The notes under the pieces were generated by a model. The model saw only the letters and a program-made list of their open reading frames with translations, made no database searches and was not told the origin of the DNA. The translations under genes were made by a program, and so were the position numbers. A stretch of DNA of 64,000 bases from positions 385,325 through 449,324 of the forward strand of contig VSDK01028513.1 of assembly GCA_009767595.1 (NCBI GenBank), in the 5' to 3' direction. The DNA comes from Symbiodinium kawagutii. Lineage: Eukaryota; Sar; Dinophyceae; Suessiales; Symbiodiniaceae. Below are positions 1 to 9,467 of this stretch, piece by piece (the first letter of the stretch is position 1; each line of letters starts with the position of its first letter).

Positions 1-1
1 C

Positions 2-3000
2 TGGTTCGCCAGTCTTCTCATGGAACTTGGTAAACCAACATGGTTCAACGATGTTCCTTTCAAAGTTCAAGTCATTCACAAGAAAATCACTGACAGTCGC
101 CCGCCATGACGCTGGAGCGTCGTCCAGGCCGTAAACGGGGATGTGGATGATAATCAAGTCCCCTGGTTGGAGACCGAGGCCTGAACATGGCTCTGCGAAG
201 AGAGGGCCATTTGGTCGTGACAACGGTTTCGACTGACAAAAGGCATTTTTGACATCACCAAAGGAGAGCTTCATCTTTAGGTTCAGAGCAGTTTGGAGAA
301 AGGTCATAAGTCCCTCCCCTTGTGGAGTTGGAGCATATGTCAACAGACCACCTGTGTCGGGATCAGCGTGGCCATGGAGGCACCACCGACTTTTCGCCTT
401 CCAGGAGCCAATCCCCGGTTGGGGCTTCTTTCTTCGGACCATTCTACTTGAGAGAATCCGATGAGGATGAAGCTTCCTGAGTCGATTGGCCTCACTACCT
501 GACACCACACTGACTGCCTTTGAATCAAGGATTGCCTGCCATTCCAAACGGTCGGACTTGTCAAACATCTCTTGTTCAGCCCGAGACAGATCCTTAAGGT
601 CTATTTCATCGTTCCTCTTTGCAAGAAAGGACCAACTGTTGCCTGAAAGGAAAAGATCGGTGGTTCCATTTTGGAAGGTCTCCCAAGTTCCACTCCACGG
701 ATGTGCAAGGAAAGAGCTAAGTTGATCATCCTCACCTGAGCCTTCTCCTAGTCCATCTGAGAGATCTTGTTGCCTGGCAAGTGCTAAGTCTCCAAGTGTC
801 CGACGTGGTAGTGAGTCATCACCTGAACCCAACTGCTCAAATTCGCGAATCTGCTGTTGAACTCGCTCAGCTGATCCAAGTTCCTCACCCGGAGTCAACC
901 CCGGAGGAAAACCAGGTGAAGCCGAGGAGGATGGAGCTGATGTGGGTCTTCTAAAAAGGGTATCGACTGGAGTACCTGGAGCTCTGGTGACCACTGTTTC
1001 ACTATCTTCACCTGGACCTTCTTGAATGGGAGCCAGACGTGGGATCTTGGAGGGTCGGACTGCGGAAGGCATCTCAGTGACAACCCGAGAAGGAGAAGTA
1101 GGAGGAGGAACGGTACTCACATCTTGCTCATCCCCCACACTGACTGATGGTTCTGAGGCTGGTTCACTGACCGATGGCCTTCTGGAACCACGAGTTTGCT
1201 CAGTGGGAGGGACAAATGGCTCAAGTGATTCCATGGGTTCATCAGGAACCGGGATCAGATTTGGTGGAATAGGTGCTGTCTCAAGAGGAGCATGACGAGG
1301 GGCTTCTGAGAGGGAACTTCTCTCGATCTGCACATCTTCATGTTCAACTGGAAGCACCTGTTGCTCTGGAGGAGGAACACCTTCTCTGACTACATCTACT
1401 GCACCTGCCTGACTGCCTGACAGCACCTGACGAAGTAGCTCACTCATTGAGGGATCTGTGGACACTTCTCTTCCGAGAATCTCTGATGGCATTGCAGCAC
1501 GAAGCTGCTCTGGAGAACAGCGCCACAATCTGGTTCGCATTGCTACATACACGATTCGATTGTTTGACAGCAGAACTACACCTGGTCCAACCCAACGGTC
1601 TCGTGGATGAAGCTCCTGTGAAGGCCTGCCTCTACGAAACACATATACCCATTGTCCTGGATGCCATGTCCTTGACTGATGAGTGGCTGACCTAAGTGCT
1701 CGAGAGACTGCCTCATGACTGGCCTGTTCCATGGCTGCCTGCTTTGCCTTTTCACGAATCTGATGTCGTCGGCGGTACTCCTTGGCTGCCTCATCAATAC
1801 CTAAGGGATCAGAGTAAGCATCGTGAAGTCCTTGAAGGCCGGGAAAATCATCACTCAAGAGTTCATCAGGAACTCTGGGTAGTTCCCCGAACACCAAGGC
1901 CGTGGGGGTGAATCCTCCACGGTTGTACCATCGATTCTTGGTTGCTGTGATCGAAGCGATAAACTCATCCAGCTCGGCCAAAGATCCAAAGGAACACCTA
2001 CCTGAGTTGATTTCCTTGTCCAGTTTCTCTTTCAACCAACCTCCATGACGCTCAGCCTTGGCGTTTTGCCAGGGTGACTCTGGCACTATGACATGTTGGA
2101 GAATACCCATCTGCTCGCATCCTCGTTCAAAGACACCTTTGAATTCGGAACCACCATCACAAGTAATCATCGTGGGAGGTCCAAGATATCGAATCCATGT
2201 CTGCAGGAATTGTCTCCAAGCCGCATGTGCCGTGGGTGTGCCACCACTGAGTCCATCTGGGATGGGAATTCGCTGTGCTATCTGGTAATTTGTGCCAATG
2301 CAAACCATATTTAAAATGGGAATGGACTGGCCCTCAAACTGAATATACAGCACGTCAACCGAAACCAGCTTGTTGAAGGAGAATGTTCTGGGACAATGCG
2401 ATCGACGCCGATTGGATGGACCACGGCGAACGGAACACTGATCACAATGAAACTCATCTCTTATGTACTGGAGAACATGTGGAAGAGCTCCTGCGGCCCT
2501 CATCATTCGAAGCATCTGATCCGTGGGAGGATGTCCAGTGTTCACATGCACTTTCATGATGGCTCTCTTCTGACTTTCTGTGACCTTCACCTGAGGGGTT
2601 CCCTTCTCCAACTCATCAGCATCTTCCTTGAACCTAACCTCACCATGTGCCTCATGATGCCGCCCATCATCTGGATCAGCATCTTCAAACTCATCAGCAT
2701 CATTGCCAAAGGTAGGGAAAGAGGGACATGTAGGAGAGAGGACAGCTTCTTTCAAGGAGTTCACCACCAAATGACAGAGAGCGGGAGGATATACTCTAGC
2801 TTTCTTGGTCAAACCATGTTCCAAGTGGCAATGGCTGTGATTGCTCATACACTGCCGCTGTGCTAATGCAAGTGCGAGGAAGGGATTGTTTGTGGCGATC
2901 TTGGTGCTCTTACGTGACAGTTCCCCTGACGGAACAACACTCAGACCCAGCTCACACATATCAAACGTGATGAGTGCTACACCTGGACGCTGTACTAGTT

Positions 3001-4450
3001 TCTGAGCTCTTGGAGTTTTCCATGATGAGGCTTCCGATGGGTGCTCAACACCAAACATGGAGTCTTGTTCTATCTGTCGTTCTGCACTCTCCAGAGCAAA
3101 ATTCCACATCAAGCTTCCTTCTGCGACCAGCTTAGCAATGTCGGTCGTGCTCATTCGATCCCAGTTCACATTCATCATTCGTGAGTAGAGCTTACAGTCT
3201 GGTGAAGCCATCAGAAAACGTGGAGTGTTCTCTCGTTGAAAATGCCTAAAAGCTTGACGGTCCGTGGCTCTCCTAACATCCCAACCGGCCTCCAAGTCGA
3301 AGACCTTGGAGCTCGTCCGGAGCCCCGCTTGCTGAGCCACTGGAGCGATCCTTGGAGGAGAGAACAACTCAACAAAATCTAATCCATGCTTCTTCACACC
3401 ACTCTGTGCTTGTGAACTGCGCTGCATCAGCTGAAGGAATGACTCTTGACATCGATTCAAGTCGGCTTGAATGCGGCCGTTCTGAAATTCTCGACCGTCA
3501 AGTTCGGTGATGGCGTTGTGAAGATGGTGTGATTTGACTGCCCAAAATGGTCCATGTGGAGAAACTTGAAGGTGCTCATCGAAACCAACAAAGTCATGTA
3601 GTCCATCAGCCCAGTGAAAAGCGTTGAACAAGGTCTTGGGGAACAACCAAAACTCGGTGTGTACATCACGATCTGGTTCTGGGGGTACATGATTGATACC
3701 ATGGTGATCCATGACTGGCTGGTTCTCCAAAAGTTCTCCTGTGCTGGCATCGGTGGTCCTCCGCCACAAGGCAACGGCGCCAGCGGCGCGCTCCAGGTCT
3801 GCGGCTGAGGTCATACCTGAGGCGAGGCAACGGTGAGTCCAACGAGTGGTACCCATTGGCAAGGTCAGATTGGAAGATCGGTCGCCCCAACATGGTGTGC
3901 CCCAAAGTGGATCCTCATAGGAGACCTGCTTCCAACCAAGGCTAGATAGGGTTCCCCGAACGTCATCTGCATGTGGACCACATGAACGATGCCCGTGAAC
4001 ACCAACATCACTTCCACGTACGTTACCACAAGGCCCTTGGCAAGAACCATGCCCTTGTTTATAATCATCACCATCATATACAGCCGAATCGTGTGAAAGC
4101 CCTTGACAACAACCATCCCCTCGTTGAGAATCATCACCATCACAATCAGCAAAACCGTGAACATGTCCATGATCGATGTGTGCATATACTGGGTCAGGTG
4201 AACATACTGCAGGACGTGCATGATCTGAAAGAACATCTGCATGACATAAACCAGAATCGGGTTGTTGACAAACAGGGTCATGTGCGGGTAGTTCATGAAA
4301 AAGGGAAGATTGCCGAAAGACTACGGAATGTTCATCATCAAAACCAGCACCATGCATGAACTGCTTCAACTCTGCAGACCACTGTGGAGCTTCCAAAACT
4401 GTTCCAGAAGCAACGGTGGCCATCACCAAGAACTGAGCTGGCCAGCTCAG
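2..4450 (-). CDS. copia-like polyprotein: integrase and start of reverse transcriptase (partial)
   Basis: One continuous frame (lowest base of each codon = 2 mod 3) runs from about 4450 to the window edge. The first 1.8 kb is a linker with a histidine/glycine/aspartate-rich segment near 3950-4170 and a stretch around 3300-3400 containing LFSPPRIAPVAQQ and FDLEAGWDV, which I associate with dinoflagellate copia polyproteins. The integrase follows: zinc-binding HVNTGH near 2530-2551 with HCDQC near 2435-2450, then catalytic SVDVLY (about 2350), TCDGGSEF (about 2150) and NAKAERHGG (about 2055). A proline/serine-rich spacer (about 900-1450) precedes the reverse transcriptase, where KSRWCLHGH, GDVKNAFCQ and YGLDDAPASW are seen. 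The copia norm is YGLKQAPRQW. The edge cuts it before the catalytic DD. The frame is free of stops where I read it. Confidence 0.87.
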   Translation of the reverse strand, partial: MSWPAQFLVMATVASGTVLEAPQWSAELKQFMHGAGFDDEHSVVFRQSSLFHELPAHDPVCQQPDSGLCHADVLSDHARPAVCSPDPVYAHIDHGHVHGFADCDGDDSQRGDGCCQGLSHDSAVYDGDDYKQGHGSCQGPCGNVRGSDVGVHGHRSCGPHADDVRGTLSSLGWKQVSYEDPLWGTPCWGDRSSNLTLPMGTTRWTHRCLASGMTSAADLERAAGAVALWRRTTDASTGELLENQPVMDHHGINHVPPEPDRDVHTEFWLFPKTLFNAFHWADGLHDFVGFDEHLQVSPHGPFWAVKSHHLHNAITELDGREFQNGRIQADLNRCQESFLQLMQRSSQAQSGVKKHGLDFVELFSPPRIAPVAQQAGLRTSSKVFDLEAGWDVRRATDRQAFRHFQRENTPRFLMASPDCKLYSRMMNVNWDRMSTTDIAKLVAEGSLMWNFALESAERQIEQDSMFGVEHPSEASSWKTPRAQKLVQRPGVALITFDMCELGLSVVPSGELSRKSTKIATNNPFLALALAQRQCMSNHSHCHLEHGLTKKARVYPPALCHLVVNSLKEAVLSPTCPSFPTFGNDADEFEDADPDDGRHHEAHGEVRFKEDADELEKGTPQVKVTESQKRAIMKVHVNTGHPPTDQMLRMMRAAGALPHVLQYIRDEFHCDQCSVRRGPSNRRRSHCPRTFSFNKLVSVDVLYIQFEGQSIPILNMVCIGTNYQIAQRIPIPDGLSGGTPTAHAAWRQFLQTWIRYLGPPTMITCDGGSEFKGVFERGCEQMGILQHVIVPESPWQNAKAERHGGWLKEKLDKEINSGRCSFGSLAELDEFIASITATKNRWYNRGGFTPTALVFGELPRVPDELLSDDFPGLQGLHDAYSDPLGIDEAAKEYRRRHQIREKAKQAAMEQASHEAVSRALRSATHQSRTWHPGQWVYVFRRGRPSQELHPRDRWVGPGVVLLSNNRIVYVAMRTRLWRCSPEQLRAAMPSEILGREVSTDPSMSELLRQVLSGSQAGAVDVVREGVPPPEQQVLPVEHEDVQIERSSLSEAPRHAPLETAPIPPNLIPVPDEPMESLEPFVPPTEQTRGSRRPSVSEPASEPSVSVGDEQDVSTVPPPTSPSRVVTEMPSAVRPSKIPRLAPIQEGPGEDSETVVTRAPGTPVDTLFRRPTSAPSSSASPGFPPGLTPGEELGSAERVQQQIREFEQLGSGDDSLPRRTLGDLALARQQDLSDGLGEGSGEDDQLSSFLAHPWSGTWETFQNGTTDLFLSGNSWSFLAKRNDEIDLKDLSRAEQEMFDKSDRLEWQAILDSKAVSVVSGSEANRLRKLHPHRILSSRMVRRKKPQPGIGSWKAKSRWCLHGHADPDTGGLLTYAPTPQGEGLMTFLQTALNLKMKLSFGDVKNAFCQSKPLSRPNGPLFAEPCSGLGLQPGDLIIIHIPVYGLDDAPASWRATVSDFLVNDLNFERNIVEPCWFTKFHEKTGEP
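4034..4165 (-). repeat. two tandem 66-nt units inside the copia linker
   Basis: Two adjacent 66-base segments (4034-4099 and 4100-4165) are similar along their length. On the plus strand both begin CCCTTG and share AATCATCACCATCA, and the offset is a multiple of three, so the polyprotein frame is kept. The encoded peptide is rich in D, G, H and C (for example CDGDDSQRGDGCCQG then YDGDDYKQGHGSCQG). This looks like a local in-frame duplication in an unconstrained linker. Confidence 0.6.
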
Positions 4451-5330
4451 CCCTCGAGTTCCACGTCCTGGTCCGGAAGGTGGACGTGTTCCGCAGGCAC
4501 GTTCACCCATCCCTGAGTGGCGGCCTGATAGGCTGCCGCTTGGATCTGCTCGACGGTCAACTGCTGGTTGGCCTGACTGCTTTGCATCATCTGTAGCATG
4601 TGGGCTTGTCCCAAGGCCAGCTCCCTCAAGGTACTGGTCATGGATTCCATCGCCTGGCCCACTTGGCTGTTCTGCTGTGAGAGACCTGTCATCAGGTTGT
4701 GCATGAAGACATTGAGCTGTTCCACCTGCTCCGAGGAGGAACTGCTGGTTGGCGGTCGACACTGACTGCGTCGTGCTTGAACTTCCTCGACGGCATCCAC
4801 AGGTGTCTCCTCGGTCCTGGGAGTCAACCAAGGCATCATCTCCTGCATCTTGTGGGCGGCTGCCATCCGAGTTTCGTGACGGGTCAGTGCTGCACTCTTG
4901 GCTTTGGCCTTGGCTGGACGGCCCTTTGACTGGTAACTCAGTCGCACTCCGCCGGCACCGCACACCGTCCAACTGGCGTACTGGTTGCCACGTCGTAGAA
5001 CACGAGCTGCGGGGTGCAGGCATGAGCCCGGTTCGGATGCCTCTTCCAGGAATCGACGCCTCTCTGATTTGACACTCTTGGTGTACAGCTCTGAAGTGGC
5101 CAGGCGCAGGAATGAAATCCTGCTGGCCTCCAGAGCAAACAGCACCTGGGACATGAGTCGGCTCCATAGGCTGATTGCCTGTTCGGAGTTGGCACTTTCC
5201 CGTGTCCGGGTGTTCTCCATGGCTGTCCCGTTCTGATGCTGGAGCGAATTGATGGCCGCAATTGAGCGAGTTGCCCATTGAGGAGCCGGTGTCTTCTGAA
5301 CCAAAAGTTGCAGGGGTGCCGAGGTCAAAC
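4447..5330 (-). CDS. copia-like polyprotein, middle segment (different frame)
   Basis: In this interval the protein-like frame is 1 mod 3, not the frame used on both sides. It reads as a helical, charged segment with RTRESANSEQAISLW, LEASRISFLRLA, CLHPAARVLRRGNQYASW and a lysine-rich KGRPAKAKAKSAA. The GNQYxxW and cysteine pattern resembles a conserved stretch I recall between protease and integrase in dinoflagellate copia polyproteins. A glutamine-rich coiled-coil-like tail (about 4530-4720) follows and ends in a TGA at 4447-4449. The TTG at 5328 that opens the longest frame is not a believable start, so entry is probably from the upstream frame. Either two indels flank the segment or it is expressed by frameshifting. 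The first is simpler. Confidence 0.7.
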
Positions 5331-6335
5331 TGAATCGGCTTCACTGCTGACATCGTGTGAGCTTGTGAGTTGACAACAACATCTGTGACATCACATGACT
5401 CTTCATGATTGGGCTCATGAGCACTGTGACACTGACCTGAACATCCACCGTCTTCCAAACCAAAGCCATGGTCAAAATGAACATGCCTTGCTTGGGGACA
5501 AACGGTGCCGCAGCGCTCTTTTATGTATGCGGAGGAGTCCTCACACGCGATGTCAAAAGCTCCAGGTTGGATCTGGTACTTCTCTAAGATCTCATCTGGG
5601 ACAGGAAAGGGGCCACCTGACCACTGCACCAGAGACACTGTACGATGTCCCGATGAAAGACGTGTCAGGGGAACCTGAACACCAAGACCCCGAAAATTGA
5701 CCTGGTTCTTCTCCAAGTCAATGCTGGCCTTCAGGTGCTCCAGCAATCCTACACTAAGAAGTGGTGGTATGTCGTTCTTGAGCACGGTGAACTCAACAAT
5801 TCCTGGTTGACCACCGAGAGAAAGTGGGAGAAGAACCACTTTGTCGACAGCTGCCATGCCTCCAATGCCGGAAGGAGTCGAGACCGGCACGTCCACTTTC
5901 ACCGGTCGGAGACCAACTTGCCTCAGACGATCGCTGAGTGCTCGAAGGGCATCAGCTCCAATCAAGTCCTGGGTGGCGCCGATGTCGAGGATGGCATCTC
6001 CAGATGGGATGGTCAGGAACACAAAAGAGTCCTCGACCACCGCACTCGCATTGGATACCTGGGCTATAGTCTCACGGATCTGGCTCAGGGACAAGTAGCT
6101 GAATGCACTGCTCGGTGGTCCTGAACTTCCGCTGCTGTACACGAAGGCCTGCATCTTGGGATTTGGACTGGACTTTGGTGGCTGCTTGCAATCCTCTTCC
6201 CAATGTCCCTTTTTCCCACACCTCCGACAGCGAGAGATTTTCTTGAGCTGCTCCTTATTGAGTTTCTCTCGACGAGGCTTGTCTCTGGTTCCCGGAATGC
6301 CCGCAAAAGGGCTGAGGAGCCTGCTTCACCTCGAA
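5270..6335 (-). CDS. copia-like zinc knuckle and retropepsin-like protease
   Basis: In frame 2 mod 3, a basic stretch leads into the CCHC zinc knuckle CRRCGKKGHWEEDC (about 6190-6231, spacing CX2CX4HX4C). This is the nucleic-acid-binding motif at the end of gag. It is followed by SGPPSSAFSYLS and then LDIGATQDLIG (about 5950-5985), which fits a retropepsin active site with DIG in place of the usual DSG or DTG. A flap-like region and PLLSVGLLEHL follow. The frame is closed upstream by a TGA near 6335, so it must be entered from the gag frame between about 6302 and 6335, a shift of -1 sense. A run of four T lies in that interval. No clean X XXY YYZ slippery heptamer was found there, so I favour a single-base indel. 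Confidence 0.78.
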
Positions 6336-7764
6336 CAAAGGAGCCACGATCTTTCCGAGCATGTGCTTTGAAGAGCTTGTTTTCTTTCCATGTCTTCTTC
6401 TTCTTCGTTTCCAATCTCTTCGTCTCAAGGACGGCAAAGACTTCAGAGACCTGATCCTCGGTGAGGTCCAAGCCGTCAAGTTCCTCAAGGACGACCTGGT
6501 TGTCCTCATCGGTGTCGGCATCTTCATCGGTCTCCTGCTCGGGGTCAGTCCCAGTGATGTAGCTCTCATGAGCCTGGTCGTCATCAGCGAAGCCAACCAG
6601 CTTGTCAGAGCGAACATCCAGTCGACTGAGCACCCGTGAGACTGCGTCAGGATCGTGATCCTGGCCCTGTAGCAGTGCGGTCAAGTTCTGCATGTTCTGG
6701 TCGCTGAGGACGGCTCCCTCCTTCAACATGATGGCTTGTAGTTCTGCTGGTAGAGGAACGCCAAATCCAGCAGCCTTGACGAAGTCACGCTGCCGCCGAA
6801 CGGCATACTGTGCCAATGTTTCTTCACGGCGTCTCTGAGACTCCGAAAACAAGGCACGGAAGGTGCGACGTTTGTCGTCATCTTCTCGCACGCCAGCTTT
6901 GTTGTTGATGACTGCCAGGATGAGGTGGAGGTACTGGTCAGAACACAGCTGGGTCTCGGACAGATGTTCAAAATCTGCCTGCATTTCCCATCCCAGCACC
7001 CTGAGCACCTTCTCAGCCCGACGATGTAGTGGCACGTCGGTACCTTTGTCCCATCGCTGAACTGCCAACACCCAGTATTTGCGGTGCTGCCATCCGGGCC
7101 ATGCAGGAGGATCACTGAAATCAGGCTTGGTGCTTGTAGGCCAACGTGAGGCGGGCCCATCCTGCCATGCCTGACGATTCGATTGTCCATCGCGAGACCC
7201 CCATCCAGAAGCCTGTTGGCCCCAACTGGTCCATCCCGGCGACTGGTCCCATCCGTGCCACATCGAACCATGCTGCTGCCAAGGATCTCGATGCCATAGG
7301 TCACCTCGATAGTTGCCATGATCATTCCACCAGTCATCTGAGCGCTGATGATCCCAGTGCTGCGAACGCTGCCCTAAGGAAGAGTGCGCCCAGTTGCCTG
7401 ATGTTGACTGCGAGCCCCACCCAGACGGTCTAGTCCAAGATTCTCCAACAAAGTCCTGGACAGTCTGAAGAGGAGCTACATTCTGAGTTCCTGTGGCCTC
7501 GGGAGCCGCCCCAGCGGCCTGAGACCATGATGGCTGCCAGCCACCCGTGTCTTCCCACCATCTGCTAGCATCATACGACCTATGCCTAGAGTCCCATCCA
7601 TAGTGTTCGGCACTATCCCATTCTCTACGGCTATCGCTTGCTGCTGCTTCTGAGTGCCCATTCATCATCGGGTCACGTGGCTGGGTTTCAGGTGTCGGTC
7701 GCTCCCCAGGTGGCTGCGCTGCTGCCTGCTCATTCGAAGGTGGAACTGAGGAATCATCATCCAT
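6303..7764 (-). CDS. copia-like gag protein
   Basis: The frame opens with ATG at 7764 (MDDDSSVPPSNEQ) and stays open to 6085, but sequence below about 6310 is out of frame with the zinc knuckle. The first 230 residues are low-complexity and rich in W, S, G, H, Q and P. The folded core follows with RAEKVLRVLGWEM, HLILAVINNKAGV and RREETLAQYAVRRQRDF, the helix-rich capsid-like pattern of copia gag. The C-terminal part is acidic (EQETDEDADTDEDNQ) and then lysine-rich. Gag forms the particle in which reverse transcription occurs. About 490 residues precede the frame change, long for a copia gag but consistent with the extra N-terminal region. Confidence 0.82.
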
Positions 7765-8170
7765 GGCTCCGCGCTACCAGCTGAGCTGGAGGCAAAGAAC
7801 TAAGGCAACCCACTGAGAACGCCGCGCCCTTTTTCCAAGACACGGGATGGCGATCGTATCGCTTGAGCCACGTATGTGGCGAAACAACTGGCTGCACAGC
7901 ATGCTCTGTCAAGACTGAATGGTGGATGACACTGTCACAGTTTCACAGTCTGTACTCGAGTCAGTTGTTTCTTTAGTGGTTCTAAGTTATAACCCTGTAA
8001 GAAACGCCCAGCCACCATCTAAAACCACAGCAGCAGATTTTGCGTTTCGTTCACTGGGCCTGGCGAAAGATGCGGAGAGCGTTGACACCGCTGGCAGTCT
8101 TCAATTGCTGCACCACCGTCGCAGCACGTGGCGCCATCCATGGCGCCGCCGCTGGGTTTCTCAAAGGTGG
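7765..8170 (-). promoter_or_regulatory. probable copia 5' leader, with a tRNA D-arm-like motif
   Basis: No gene is seen here. Just upstream of the gag ATG the minus strand reads CAGCTCAGCTGGTAGCGC (about 7770-7787), close to the D-arm and A-box pattern of eukaryotic tRNAs. Whether it is a primer-binding relic or chance cannot be decided, and the rest of a tRNA is absent. The LTR boundary was not found because the partner LTR is outside the window. Confidence 0.35.
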
Positions 8171-9229
8171 TCAGGGTTCATCATGAGGAATGCTTGACAT
8201 GGTTGATGCTTACTGCTTGGTGCTTTGGTTCGCCACCCAGACTCATGAGTTTATCAACCAACAAACAATATGTAGGAACAAAAATGATCAAAAACATCAT
8301 CAAAATCACATGTGATTGTTGATGATGGTGATATTGTTTGTGAATGTTTCCGATTCATGTTGTGATTAATGATAATCAATGCTTAATCATGGGTGAGTAG
8401 TTGTTCATTGTGGTTAGTGGGAAATGTCAAATAATGAATATCATTGGTGAATTTAGGCTGAAAATAGCTGTCACGATGTTTGATGGTGGATGTCCATAGC
8501 TATGATCTTGTCCCTGTGAGTTCTAGGGAACATGCCAAATCTGGGACCCCATTCCAATAAACAAATGTGCCATAGGTTGTTTCCAAATAATTTGGACGGC
8601 CACAGGCAGGATTTTTCATGTACTCCCAGCTCGCTTGCTTGTTTCGCCAGGGGGTACCCACTATGGACTATGGATACTGCCATGTCTAGTGGCGACTGAT
8701 TGGCGTGATCACATGACCAATCTCGGCCACGGCGGCTATATAATGACTCATCCTCGAACAGAAGGCTGACAAATCTTGGTGAATGATCCTTCAACAACAA
8801 TACACAACACTTATTCATGAACATATCGAGTCCAATCAAGCAAGAATGCCCATTGAATCAAATTAAGAACATTGGAGCCTCTTTGGAAAATTCCAAATCT
8901 CCTCATTATTCCAAGTTTAGTCGTGGAACAACGGCCAGCCTCTGACAATGGACAACCATCATACGGCGCTCTTCATGCTTTCCTGACCATCTTCGTTGAC
9001 CCTGACATATCCGCAGCATGTTGCTTTTGCAGTTGATCACTTGCTCCCCTAGATGTGTAGCACTCGGGAATCAAGTAAGCATTGAAATAAACTGTAATAA
9101 ACACCATTCCCATTGGCTTAGATCAATGTTTAAAGGGTAGTCAACGAGAATCATTGGATGCTAAAATTGTAACTCCATTTCCAGTGGCTTATTGTGCGAT
9201 CAAATGTACTAAACTCCATTATGCAATAC
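8171..9229. other. spacer; one unassigned minus-strand ORF
   Basis: AT-rich sequence with repeated TGATGG/AACCAT-type motifs. A 122-codon minus-strand frame occupies 8471-8839. It contains stretches that could be coding (QASELGVHEKSCLW, LEWGPRFGMFPRTHRDK), but no splice sites, family motif or neighbour supports it. I see no other feature. Confidence 0.3.
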
Positions 9230-9349
9230 ATGGCTGTGGGTCAAAACCCCGTACCCCTAGTTCCCCTATCATTAACCATTGTTTCCCTTATTATTGTTGG
9301 TCACTATCCTCATTAGTTGGTTGGTTAGTATTGACCCACTGTCACATGG
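9230..9349. repeat. family B short inverted-repeat element
   Basis: A 120-bp copy running from ATGGCTGTGGGTCAAAACCC to TTGACCCACTGTCACAT. The central TACCCCTAGTTCCCCTATCA and TTAACCATTGTTT are nearly identical to copies at 25336, 43764, 47645 and 62772. The ends (GGGTCAA / TTGACCC) are complementary. Confidence 0.7.
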
Positions 9350-9404
9350 CTTCCCCCCGATCACCAATGTAAACAGTCCTTGGGATCCGCCCCGGCCGCC
9401 ACCA

Positions 9405-9467
9405 TTTCCAAGGCTCCGGAAGCTTGCGAGGCTTACAGGATCGAACCCCGTCCCTGAAGATGCTGAC
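9405..9467 (-). CDS. SPRY gene exon (C-terminal strand region)
   Basis: After an AG acceptor at 9468-9469 the minus strand reads VSIFRDGVRSCKPRKLPEP. The IFRDGVR part corresponds to the SPRY strand (consensus like SLFRDGKR) that follows the LNLD motif. It joins in phase 0 to the exon ending at 10715 (PHSNT), giving SNT-VSIFRDGVR, as expected for hnRNP U-like SPRY domains. The 3' end is uncertain. A GA dinucleotide after CCTTG (near 9405) or a later GT are both possible. Another frame is also open through this stretch, but it does not continue the domain. Confidence 0.6.

Larger units (their letters stand above)
1..7764 (-). mobile_element. Ty1/copia-like LTR retrotransposon, 3' part outside window
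   Basis: Reading on the minus strand from 7764 downward, the order is gag-like protein, CCHC zinc knuckle, retropepsin-like protease, integrase with HHCC and DDE signatures, then the start of a reverse transcriptase. Integrase before reverse transcriptase is the copia order. The left window edge cuts the element within the reverse transcriptase, after the palm motif DVKNAF and before the expected DD box, so the 3' end, RNase H and the 3' LTR are not visible. No LTR could be defined upstream either. Reading frame changes near 6310, 5300 and 4450 suggest a damaged or frameshift-using copy. It lies downstream of, and in the same direction as, the last SPRY-gene exon seen (9405-9467), so it may lie in a further intron of that gene. 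Confidence 0.88.

Noticed and set aside
2396..2866. 156-codon plus-strand ORF
   Set aside because: Antisense shadow of the copia integrase region.
3973..4359. 128-codon plus-strand ORF rich in His and Asn
   Set aside because: It is the antisense shadow of the copia linker, which is open and continuous on the minus strand.
6300..6312. possible -1 slippery site (CCTTTTG) at the gag to zinc-knuckle frame change
   Set aside because: In the gag frame the codons are GCC CTT TTG, which do not form an X XXY YYZ heptamer. An indel is more likely.
7855..7885. GGCTCAAG on the minus strand resembling the 3' end of the dinoflagellate spliced leader
   Set aside because: Only GCCA and TGGCTCAAG match, with extra bases between. 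Too short to call a spliced-leader relic.
9432..9450. GGTTCGATCC resembling a tRNA T-arm (B box)
   Set aside because: It lies inside the SPRY exon coding for DGVRS. It is one base short of the consensus, and no tRNA body surrounds it.
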